A DNA stretch of 10,905 nt, from assembly GCA_964422155.1 (NCBI GenBank), contig CAYQZZ010000068.1, positions 1-10,905 of the forward strand, read 5' to 3'. The translations under genes were made by a program, and so were the position numbers. The notes under the pieces are model-generated. The model was not told where the DNA came from and made no database searches. It saw nothing but the letters and a program-made list of their open reading frames with translations. Shown here in pieces: positions 6,019 through 10,905 of the stretch. The stretch's first letter is position 1, and each line of letters opens with the position of its first letter. This stretch comes from JBGPRB01 sp964422155. Lineage in GTDB: Bacteria; Chloroflexota; Dehalococcoidia; Dehalococcoidales; RBG-16-60-22.

Positions 6019-6686
6019 TTATTTCTCCACCTTCCCGCCCAGCATCAGGTTTGTAACCTCAAGCTGCTGGCGGCTTTCTTCATCGGATATCGCGCGGTGC
6101 TGCTTCCTTTTTCTCTGCGGCATAAAGTCCTGCGGTTTATAAGGCGCCTTTTGTCTCTTCGGGTCCCGGTAGATATTTGCCAGGAGACAGCAGATTGTAG
6201 CCGGCCGGTAATCCTGCCATTCCTGCTGTTCATCGTAGCGCGCGGCAAGGGCGTTGAACTGCGCCAGCGTCAGCCGCCAGAACTCTTTCTCCGCTAACCC
6301 GAGGTTATAGCGCCCGAACGACCATATTTCTACCCAGCCGAGGGCTTCTGCGCCAAAGGGACTTTATCTTTGTCCCTCTCTGCTTTAGGCATGGCGGAAG
6401 CCCAGGCTTCCACGGCTTTTAAGGTTGCCTCCCGGACATTATTGATATTTACCCAGGCTCCCACCTGTTTGATGGTTAATGCCTCATCCTCATGGAGTAT
6501 CATCGACCACAGCAGGGCTCGCAAATCCCGGGGAGAGGTTTTGTTGATAATTTTCTTAACGACCTCTTCCTCAAAGATGTTTTTCCCCGTCGCCTCCTCG
6601 AAAGCCGCCATGGCATTCAAGTCGAAGCGCAGGTGGCGCTCCTTGTCCAGCATGATAGTTACTACCGGATTGATTTTGCTGACCAT
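6019..6686 (-). CDS. Tail assembly chaperone, long form by programmed -1 frameshift (gpGT-like)
   Basis: Residues 1-111 are shared with the short form, through the Leu codon TTG at 6356-6354. Reading then steps back one base and continues from 6354 to the TAA at 6019-6021, adding 111 residues for a total of 222. The extension starts GAEALGWVEIWSFGRYNLGL and contains the recognisable chaperone pattern EFWRLTLAQFNALAARYDE, then a region with RPATICCLLANIYRDPK and YKPQDFMP. The extension has no good start codon or ribosome site of its own and is open in the -1 frame only from 6363 on, so frameshifting is the simplest explanation. It fills what otherwise looks like a 312-base gap before the tape measure. 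In lambda, the T part links the chaperone to the tail tube protein. Confidence 0.82.
6330..6686 (-). CDS. Tail assembly chaperone, short form (gpG-like)
   Basis: A 118-residue soluble, mostly helical protein (VTIMLDKERHLRFDLNAMAA, then FEEATGKNIFEEEVVKKI and TSPRDLRALLWSMILHEDEAL). Its place between tail tube and tape measure, its size and its frameshift site identify it as the tail assembly chaperone equivalent to lambda gpG. These proteins coat the tape measure before tube polymerisation and are absent from the virion. A strong AGGAGG precedes the ATG at 6686. Normal termination at TAG 6330 gives this form; a slip 22-28 bases before that stop gives the long form. Confidence 0.82.
   Translation of the reverse strand: MVSKINPVVTIMLDKERHLRFDLNAMAAFEEATGKNIFEEEVVKKIINKTSPRDLRALLWSMILHEDEALTIKQVGAWVNINNVREATLKAVEAWASAMPKAERDKDKVPLAQKPSAG
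6354..6360 (-). promoter_or_regulatory. Slippery heptamer CCCTTTG for -1 frameshifting
   Basis: Read on the minus strand in the zero frame as GTC CCT TTG, this is a canonical X XXY YYZ heptamer (C CCT TTG). It lies in the only short stretch where a -1 slip works: the -1 frame has TAA at 6366-6364 just upstream, and the zero frame stops at 6332-6330. Seven bases downstream a small hairpin, AGCC-CTC-GGCT, is possible and could stimulate slipping. Confidence 0.8.
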
Positions 6687-6712
6687 ATTTCCTCCTTTTT
6701 TACTTTTATCTC

Positions 6713-7429
6713 CTATGGCCTGGTGACCGTGAGTATGTAAAGCCGCGGCGCTTTGTTGGCTTCGTAGACCATGATGAAGATGTCCGTCGTCGTGCCGGCT
6801 GCCCCCAGGGGTATCTCGCCGCTCTGCACGCCGCTCGCCACCGCTGTCCCCTGGATGTAAATCGTGTGGCTGGCCGCCGTAACCGTGAGCTTCACCCAGG
6901 TGCTGGCCGTGTTGACCGTGGTGGTATACGCATAGGTCCCGGCAGCTACCGTCGGCGCGATGGTTATAGCCGCCCCGCCCTGCTGCTGGATGCCCGTCAT
7001 CGCGCTGATGCCCACGCTCTGCGCCACGTAAAGCGTCGGCAGGCCGGAGACCTTAAGCTTCCCGGAAACACTCATCTGTTTATCGAAGGGGAAATCCATC
7101 TCGAATCCGGTGGCGATGCCGGATAGCAATAAAGCGCTGCCCACCGCCATCGGTGCCACCAGCCATACCGTCCGCCCTGTCTTCGCCTGTAAATCCGTAT
7201 GGAAGGCAATCTGCCCGCCGGAATCGCCGACTATCAGGTTGCCCTCCATCGATATCTCACCGCCGTCCGCCATCCCCGCGATAAATTCCCTGAAACCGGA
7301 CGGGGAGTCGTGGCTGGAGGCATCGATAGCTTCCATCGCCTCGCTCACCCCGGTGATTTTTACCTGCTCCACCACCTTGCGATAGTTCCACACAAGGACT
7401 GAGCCCATTCCTGATACTGCGCTTGTCAT
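6713..7429 (-). CDS. Tail tube protein paralogue with C-terminal Ig/cadherin-like domain
   Basis: A 238-residue protein. Residues 1-136 are a paralogue of the next-upstream gene and share near-identical blocks (HDSPSGFREFIAG, ADGGEIS, EGN, then FDKQ and a VSGLPTL/VTGKPTL end), so they form a tail tube subunit. Residues about 137-238 are a separate beta-sandwich ending KAPRLYILTVTRP, with TVNTASTWVKLTVTAASHTI and VQSGEIPLG, the pattern of cadherin-like/Ig-type decoration domains. Lambda gpV also has a tube domain plus an Ig-like C-terminal domain. GGAGG precedes the ATG, 10 bases after the stop of the shorter copy. It may decorate the tube or be incorporated in a minor ratio. Confidence 0.85.
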   Translation of the reverse strand: MTSAVSGMGSVLVWNYRKVVEQVKITGVSEAMEAIDASSHDSPSGFREFIAGMADGGEISMEGNLIVGDSGGQIAFHTDLQAKTGRTVWLVAPMAVGSALLLSGIATGFEMDFPFDKQMSVSGKLKVSGLPTLYVAQSVGISAMTGIQQQGGAAITIAPTVAAGTYAYTTTVNTASTWVKLTVTAASHTIYIQGTAVASGVQSGEIPLGAAGTTTDIFIMVYEANKAPRLYILTVTRP

Positions 7430-7439
7430 TTTGTGCCTC

Positions 7440-7850
7440 CTATGTAATCGTTAGCGTCGGCTTGCCGGTGACTTTTATCGTGGCGGAGAAGGTTATCTGT
7501 TTGTCATCCGGGAAATCGAGCTCAAATTTCGTCACATAACCGTTACCGGCCATGGTGCCGAGCGATGAAGGGAAGGTGATTATCCATGCCCGGGTCGTCT
7601 TCGCCTGGAAATCCGTGTGCATGGCGATTTGCCCTGTCGAATCGGAAGTTTTGAAGTTCCCCTCGATAGATATCTCGCCGCCGTCCGCGAACCCCGCGAT
7701 GAACTCCCGGAAGCCGGACGGGGAGTCGTGATTGGAAACATCGATAGCTTCCATCAGCTGGCTCGGCCCGGTGATTTTGATGCCCTCCGCTAAAGCAACC
7801 GCATTCCACTTGAGTGTTGTCCCGAAACCTGATTTTGCTGCTGTTGTCAT
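7440..7850 (-). CDS. Major tail tube protein
   Basis: A 136-residue single-domain tail tube subunit (MTTAAKSGFGTTLKWNAVAL, then GPSQLMEAIDVSNHDSPSGF, REFIAGFADGGEISIEGN and ELDFPDDKQITFSATIKVTG). The order of strands and the central helix region match siphovirus tube proteins. It lies directly downstream of the tail terminator gene and a non-coding spacer. A strong GGAGG precedes the start, as expected for an abundant protein. The following gene is a duplicated copy with an extra domain. Which copy forms most of the tube is not shown; I call this one major because it is first and minimal. Confidence 0.85.
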   Translation of the reverse strand: MTTAAKSGFGTTLKWNAVALAEGIKITGPSQLMEAIDVSNHDSPSGFREFIAGFADGGEISIEGNFKTSDSTGQIAMHTDFQAKTTRAWIITFPSSLGTMAGNGYVTKFELDFPDDKQITFSATIKVTGKPTLTIT

Positions 7851-7882
7851 TTTGTTTGCCTCCTGTAGTATTTTTTGGCTTG

Positions 7883-7908
7883 CCCGCCATAATCTTGATA
7901 TAGGCGGG
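7883..7908 (-). promoter_or_regulatory. GC hairpin in the leader of the tail tube gene
   Basis: CCCGCC (7883-7888) pairs with GGCGGG (7903-7908) around a 14-base AT-rich loop. On the minus-strand transcript it stands just upstream of the ribosome site of the tail tube gene and is not followed by a U-run, so it is not a terminator. It could stabilise the 5' end of the abundant tube mRNA. No convincing promoter was identified in this spacer. Confidence 0.4.
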
Positions 7909-7909
7909 G

Positions 7910-7936
7910 AAATAAAAAAGCGGCCTTATAAGCCGT
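7910..7936 (-). terminator. Weak intrinsic terminator between tail terminator and tail tube genes
   Basis: On the minus strand, CGGC (7935-7932) and GCCG (7924-7921) form a short GC stem, followed by CTTTTTTATTT. The stem is only four to five base pairs, so termination would be partial. The spacer 7851-7965 otherwise holds only the hairpin described separately. Confidence 0.45.
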
Positions 7937-7965
7937 CTGTGAACTCCGAGCGTTGCCTGGCTCCG

Positions 7966-8367
7966 TTATTCTTCATGCCAGATGATGTAATCCGCCGCCA
8001 CCCCGAAAAGCCCCTGCCCTTCCTCGTATAAATCCGTCTCGTCTTCGTAAATGCTATTGCCGACGACTACTCCGCCGGCGCCGCCCATCGTCCCCGTATA
8101 ACCCTGCAAAACCGCCTGCACCGCCGCGATGATTTCCTTGACGCTGCTGTAAGTTGTGCCGAACGCCGAGAACTGGAAGCGGGGATGCGCCAGGTGCGAG
8201 CTGCCGCCATGCGAATGCTCCCGGACGCCGGATATTTTATTGACCACCAGGTACGGTTTGGCGACCTCCTGCGGCGCCGTGACGAAATAGATGCGGTCGC
8301 CGCCGACAAGGCCCGTTATCCCCGCCTGCGCCAGGAGCCATGTCATTAATGCCTGCTCGATTTGCAT
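7966..8367 (-). CDS. Tail terminator / tail completion protein (DUF3168 family)
   Basis: A 133-residue protein that would cap the tail tube and join it to the head neck. It fits DUF3168: an N-terminal helix (MQIEQALMTWLLAQAGITGL), DRIYFVTAPQ, a PYLVVNKISG strand, PRFQFSAFG, a helix SSVKEIIAAVQAVL, and a C-terminal YEDETDLYEE followed by VAADYIIWHE. The start at 8367 is chosen because its ATG overlaps the TAA of the upstream gene (TAATG). A longer reading from 8433 would lie inside that gene and has a non-phage-like low-complexity N-terminus. Confidence 0.85.
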   Translation of the reverse strand: MQIEQALMTWLLAQAGITGLVGGDRIYFVTAPQEVAKPYLVVNKISGVREHSHGGSSHLAHPRFQFSAFGTTYSSVKEIIAAVQAVLQGYTGTMGGAGGVVVGNSIYEDETDLYEEGQGLFGVAADYIIWHEE

Positions 8368-8765
8368 TACACCGCTCCCTCTACCGTTTTCCCCAATCCT
8401 GCCGCGATATTCCGCTGCACCTCGTCCTTGCATTCGTCCCAGGCCGGCCGGAAGAAGGGATGCGGCGGCGCCGGGTGTGGCCCCGCGTGCCCGTATTCCA
8501 CCAGGTGCGCGTGCGGCGCCTTCCGCGGGCGGATGCCGGCAAAAGCCACCGCCGCACCGCTTAGCTTGGGTGGGTATGCCGTGGCGTAAGCCGCGGCTTT
8601 CAAATTGCCGGTAGGTCCCTTCGGCGCTTTTTCTTTTATACGGTCCCGCACCAGCCGCGCCTGCTGGAGCAAAAGCCCGGTCTTTTCCTCGTTGACCTCT
8701 TTAATGATTTTGTTGCAATTTCTTTCAAACTGCTCGATGCCTTTTAAATAGATGGTCGGCTGCAT
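8367..8765 (-). CDS. HK97 gp10-like neck/tail-joining protein
   Basis: A 132-residue protein of the HK97 gp10 family, involved in connecting head and tail. Family landmarks are visible: a helical N-terminal half (EKTGLLLQQARLVRDRIKEK), APKGPTGNLK (47-56), HAHLVEYG (85-92) and HPFFRPAWDE (102-111). The start at 8765 follows GGGAGAG. A longer reading from 8825 would run through the terminator and T-run at 8805-8818, so it is rejected. It is coupled to the tail terminator gene by a one-base overlap. Confidence 0.88.
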   Translation of the reverse strand: MQPTIYLKGIEQFERNCNKIIKEVNEEKTGLLLQQARLVRDRIKEKAPKGPTGNLKAAAYATAYPPKLSGAAVAFAGIRPRKAPHAHLVEYGHAGPHPAPPHPFFRPAWDECKDEVQRNIAAGLGKTVEGAV

Positions 8766-8804
8766 TTTCTCTCCCAACCCTCCTGCGCCAAGGCTGTGGA
8801 GGGT

Positions 8805-8861
8805 AAATAAAAAAGCCCTCTTCATTTGTCATTCCGTACTCGATACGGAATCCAGGGGCTT
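8805..8861 (-). terminator. Internal intrinsic terminator built around a palindrome
   Basis: On the minus strand, AAGCCC (8861-8856) pairs with GGGCTT (8818-8813) and is followed by TTTTATTT (8812-8805). The outer stem encloses the palindrome at 8831-8851. Together they form a compound hairpin with a U-run between the adaptor gene and the gp10-like gene. A 12-base string, aaataaaaaagc on the plus strand, is identical to that in the terminator near 7910. Confidence 0.6.
8828..8855. repeat. REP-like palindromic element
   Basis: ATTCCGTA (8831-8838) and TACGGAAT (8844-8851) form a perfect 8-bp stem around CTCGA, flanked by GTC on the left and CCAGG on the right. The pattern GTCATTCC...GGAATCCAG is, from memory, like dispersed intergenic palindromes found in many copies in bacterial chromosomes. 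Only one copy is visible here, so repetition in the host is an inference. Confidence 0.5.
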
Positions 8862-8885
8862 CGATTATTCCTTGTGAAATAGAGT

Positions 8886-8930
8886 AGAGTGAATTAAAGC
8901 AGAGTGAAGTAAAGCAGAGTGAAGTAAAGC
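8886..8930. repeat. 15-bp tandem repeat, three units
   Basis: Units agagtgaattaaagc (8886-8900), then agagtgaagtaaagc twice (8901-8915, 8916-8930), with a degenerate partial unit to the left. It sits three bases past the TGA stop of the adaptor gene. The period of 15 is a whole number of codons, and past the TGA the frame stays open for 22 codons reading (ALLHS)n. It is untranslated unless the stop is read through. Confidence 0.85.
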
Positions 8931-8933
8931 AAA

Positions 8934-9254
8934 TCAGTCCTGGGCTTCTTTACATATGAGATCAAGTTGATAGTTACGCTCACCGGCATTGGCGATGGAT
9001 AGGATTTGAAAATACCGCGCGCCGTACTCGATGCGCCACTGCGCCTGGATATCTGAGCGATAGCGGATGCGGACAACACCCTGCACCTCCGCATTTAACT
9101 GCTTCGCCTCCAGGTACCGCCGCCCGCTTCCCCATTCGATAGCACCCCAGACCATGGCCACGTCCGCATAGGTCGTCACATCCTCGTTGAAAGCGCTGCG
9201 GGTGTGAACGGGCTGCTGCAGGGTGATGCGGTGTCTCAGTTCGCCGGCTCTCAT
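8934..9254 (-). CDS. Head-tail adaptor / head-closure protein (Phage_H_T_join family)
   Basis: A 106-residue protein matching the head-tail joining family related to SPP1 gp16 and HK97 gp7-like stoppers. It has MRAGELRHRITLQQPV, a tryptophan pair in VWGAIEWGSGRRYLEAKQ, the typical RIRYRSDIQ.QWRIEYGARYF stretch, and ILSI...ERNYQLDLICKE at the end. It would close the portal channel between connector and tail. GAGGGAA precedes the ATG, 19 bases after the connector stop. It ends in TGA, followed by the tandem repeat. Confidence 0.88.
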   Translation of the reverse strand: MRAGELRHRITLQQPVHTRSAFNEDVTTYADVAMVWGAIEWGSGRRYLEAKQLNAEVQGVVRIRYRSDIQAQWRIEYGARYFQILSIANAGERNYQLDLICKEAQD

Positions 9255-9273
9255 TCGATTCCCTCATGATAAA

Positions 9274-10005
9274 TCATAGAATGCGGTCCTTCCAGAGAAG
9301 TGCCTCCGACCCCTTCGGCATCGGCATGGCGGTGATGCCGGTGATGATATCTTCGCGGTGCTCATAGAGGTGCCCGATAAGCAGGAGCATGGCTTGCTTG
9401 ATATTTTCCGGCACATTAGCGGCGGCATCGCCATAGCCGGCGATGAAAGTGACGCAGATGCCGTTGGCAGGGCGCAAGGTCGACGTGGGCCAGCTCTGCC
9501 CGTAAGCGAGGAAAATCCGGGCGGGCTCGCTCTTGGTGTCGACGAAATAACTCGATGCGGCGAAGGTGCTCTCCGTGTTCGCCGTGTCATAATACTTGAT
9601 GATGCCGGATGCCGTAGCCGTGCCGGTACCCGTGCCGGCGCCCGTCGCGGTGAAGACGATATCTACAGTGTTGGCCGAGGCGCCGATCAAAGTGAAATTA
9701 GTCGTCCCCACCGTCAGGATCCGGTAAACAGTCCCGGTAACAAATGAGCCGGCTATCACGACCGGGACCTGCAGGGGCGGCAACGGTATATCGATGAAAT
9801 CTTTATCCGGCCAGGCATCGAGCCAGAGTTCCCAGACCTGGCTGATATAGGCGCGGTTCTGGAATTTTTCGCAGTCCTGGCGTGCCGCTTTAATCAGCGC
9901 CTCGACATAGAGGTCTTCATCGCTGCCGTCTATCCTTAAATGGTCCTTGGCCTGCTGGAGAGTTACCGGCTCCGCCGCCGGAGCGGAGTTTATTTTAAGC
10001 GCCAT
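9274..10005 (-). CDS. Head-tail connector, gp6-like, with an inserted beta domain
   Basis: A 243-residue protein of the gp6-like head-tail connector family, which forms a ring under the portal. The helical start (VTLQQAKDHLRIDGSDEDLY, then VEALIKAARQDCEKFQNRAY), WELWLDAWP, the strand region after residue 133 (GIIKYYDTANTESTFAASSY, FVDTKSEPARIFL) and the C-terminal helix (VPENIKQAMLLLIGHLYEHR) are all recognisable. Between LPPLQ and GIIKYYD, where family members normally pass directly from one strand to the next, lie about 50 extra residues (81-133; bases about 9607-9765) with TVGTTNFTLIGASANTVDIV and a GAGTGTGTA run. This looks like a separate surface beta domain. AAGGAG precedes the start at 10005. 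Confidence 0.85.
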   Translation of the reverse strand: MALKINSAPAAEPVTLQQAKDHLRIDGSDEDLYVEALIKAARQDCEKFQNRAYISQVWELWLDAWPDKDFIDIPLPPLQVPVVIAGSFVTGTVYRILTVGTTNFTLIGASANTVDIVFTATGAGTGTGTATASGIIKYYDTANTESTFAASSYFVDTKSEPARIFLAYGQSWPTSTLRPANGICVTFIAGYGDAAANVPENIKQAMLLLIGHLYEHREDIITGITAMPMPKGSEALLWKDRIL

Positions 10006-10021
10006 AGCATACTCCTTTGTC

Positions 10022-10330
10022 CTATTTGACGCACTTCACGCGGAAATAAGGCTCCCATTTGTTCGAGCCGCTGGTGAATTTTACTTCTACCCTGTATGTA
10101 TTCCCCTTGGTTAATGCTTTCATCGGAGAAAGGGTAATCACATCGCCGACCACGGAAGGACTATTAGTCGGAAAGACCGTCGATGTCACATCCGTCTCCG
10201 GCCCTTCCAGGTAGGCTACCACGACCACCGAAGAAGGCGAACTCCCCAAGGGAGTCGTCGTGATTGAATAAATTAGCTCCTCGGTTGATGATTGCTCCTG
10301 GATTCCTTCGACGACTTCAAGTTTTGACAT
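10022..10330 (-). CDS. Small beta-rich virion protein, function unknown
   Basis: A 102-residue protein with alternating strands and Ser/Thr-rich turns (SSTEELIYSITTTPLG, SSVVVVAYLEGPETDVTST), then VVGDVITLSPMKALTKGNTY and RVEVKFTSG near the end. The pattern is that of a single Ig/FN3-like sandwich, as in head decoration or fibre-associated proteins. GAGAGGG precedes the ATG. It sits three bases after the repeat-protein stop and 16 before the connector start, so it may be a partner or cap of the fibre. No family was recognised with certainty. Confidence 0.6.
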   Translation of the reverse strand: MSKLEVVEGIQEQSSTEELIYSITTTPLGSSPSSVVVVAYLEGPETDVTSTVFPTNSPSVVGDVITLSPMKALTKGNTYRVEVKFTSGSNKWEPYFRVKCVK

Positions 10331-10333
10331 ATT

Positions 10334-10905
10334 TTAATCCCTCTCCGGTAAAGTTAAATCCAACGACCTCGCCTGAAGCGTCAGGTTCCTAGACCGCGTT
10401 CTTAAAGTGAATGCCCTCAACCTCGCACTTAACGTCAGGGCGATGGTTTTAAGAATTGCATTCGATAGGACATCCCAGATGGCCTGGATGGTATCACTCA
10501 CGGCGGCACGGACATTCCAGACCGCCTGGATGGTATCTCCAACGGTTGCCCGGATATTCCAGATGGCCTGTCTTGTCTGGGCGACTAATGCCTTGACATT
10601 CCAGATTGATTGCAGGGTATCACTTACCACCGACCGCACATTCCAGACCGATTGCAAGGTATCGCTGGCCATCGTTCTCATATTCCAGATTAGTTGAACC
10701 GTGTTAGAAACGGATGCCGTCGACAGGACATTCCAGATAGATTGAATTGTATCACTTACCACCGCCCGCATGTTCCAAATAGGTTGCAGAGTATCACTCG
10801 CTAAAGCCCGGACATGGTAGACAAGTTGATTCGTATCTGAAATCGCCTGCCGGACATTATAGATGGCTTGAATCTCATCGGAGACCGGCGTCCCACCCCC
10901 CGCCG
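10334..10905 (-). CDS. Repetitive fibre-like protein, 5' end outside the window
   Basis: The frame is open from the window edge to TAA at 10334-10336, giving at least 189 residues; the start codon lies beyond 10905, so an apparent ATG at 10771 is an internal methionine. The visible N-terminal end is a short glycine linker (AGGGTP). Then come ten repeat units, nine of 14 residues, consensus N-V-R-x-x-V-S-D-T-I-Q-x-I-W, one being 16 residues long. The hydrophobic spacing suits long helices in a coiled-coil or trimeric stalk, with Trp/Tyr ending each unit. The last about 35 residues switch to a basic nine-residue pattern (FTLRTRSRN, LTLQARSLD, LTLPERD) that looks like beta-strand repeats. Lying just before neck genes, it may be a head or neck fibre. 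A tail fibre placed out of order is the alternative. Confidence 0.7.
   Translation of the reverse strand, partial: AGGGTPVSDEIQAIYNVRQAISDTNQLVYHVRALASDTLQPIWNMRAVVSDTIQSIWNVLSTASVSNTVQLIWNMRTMASDTLQSVWNVRSVVSDTLQSIWNVKALVAQTRQAIWNIRATVGDTIQAVWNVRAAVSDTIQAIWDVLSNAILKTIALTLSARLRAFTLRTRSRNLTLQARSLDLTLPERD
10475..10900 (-). repeat. 42-bp tandem repeats inside the fibre-like gene
   Basis: Ten units in direct order, unit boundaries (minus strand) at about 10900, 10858, 10816, 10774, 10732, 10684, 10642, 10600, 10558 and 10516. Nine are 42 bp and the one at 10732-10685 is 48 bp. The best-conserved part on the plus strand is near cattccagat-ggcctg-atggtatcac. Copies differ at many third positions, so the array is not newly expanded. 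Confidence 0.85.

Noticed and set aside
8368..8433. N-terminal extension of the DUF3168 protein starting at 8433
   Set aside because: It would lie inside the gp10-like gene; the TAATG overlap at 8367 and the family's usual N-terminus favour the shorter form.
8766..8825. N-terminal extension of the gp10-like protein starting at 8825
   Set aside because: It would translate the T-run of an intrinsic terminator; GGGAGAG stands correctly before the ATG at 8765.
8934..10005. Possible recoding of TGA as a sense codon, suggested by the open frame after the adaptor TGA
   Set aside because: The connector also ends in TGA with a well-placed next start, tryptophans are encoded by TGG throughout, and no TGA interrupts any recognisable domain.
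10475..10900. CRISPR array, considered because of regular 42-bp spacing
   Set aside because: The repeats are directly abutting, translate to a consistent 14-residue protein repeat, and have no unrelated spacers.

Overview
The window is the late (structural and lysis) end of a temperate, long-tailed, non-contractile (siphovirus-type) phage or prophage. It begins in the 3' part of a tRNA-like sequence, a typical integration site. Next comes a plus-strand tyrosine integrase with a 34-codon membrane microprotein overlapping its stop codon. Everything else is one compact minus-strand operon that converges on the integrase and ends at a strong intrinsic terminator (about 1186-1223). The host is bacterial, with medium GC and strong GGAGG-type ribosome sites. 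Several proteins remind me of prophages of Dehalococcoidia/Chloroflexi and similar uncultured anaerobes, but this rests on memory and is not established by the sequence.

The minus-strand operon, read in its own direction from 10905 down to 1256, is: a 5'-truncated repeat protein (probable virion fibre); a small beta-rich protein; a gp6-like head-tail connector carrying an inserted domain; a head-closure/adaptor protein; a non-coding spacer with a 15-bp tandem repeat, a REP-like palindrome and an internal terminator; an HK97 gp10-like protein; a DUF3168 tail-terminator protein; a second non-coding spacer with a weak terminator and a hairpin; two tandem paralogous tail tube proteins, the second with an extra Ig/cadherin-like domain; a tail assembly chaperone whose long form needs a -1 frameshift at CCCTTTG; the tape measure protein, interrupted by 100 Ns; a small beta-rich tail protein; a tail hub/receptor-binding protein; and a lysis module of a small XhlA-like membrane protein, a papain-like cysteine peptidase resembling the C-terminal domain of Marasmius oreades agglutinin, and a holin.

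The gene order fits HK97/lambda-type morphogenesis: portal and capsid would lie beyond 10905, followed here by neck, tail tube, chaperone, tape measure, tip and lysis. The least ordinary features are the MOA-like peptidase in the slot where an endolysin would be expected, the fibre made of 14-residue helical repeats with a 9-residue beta-repeat tail encoded beside the neck genes, the extra domain inside the connector, the duplicated tail tube gene, and a REP-like element with internal terminators within a phage late operon.

No stretch over 300 bases lacks a gene. The apparent gap at 6018-6329 is filled by the frameshifted half of the chaperone. The two largest true spacers, 7851-7965 and 8766-8933, are described below.
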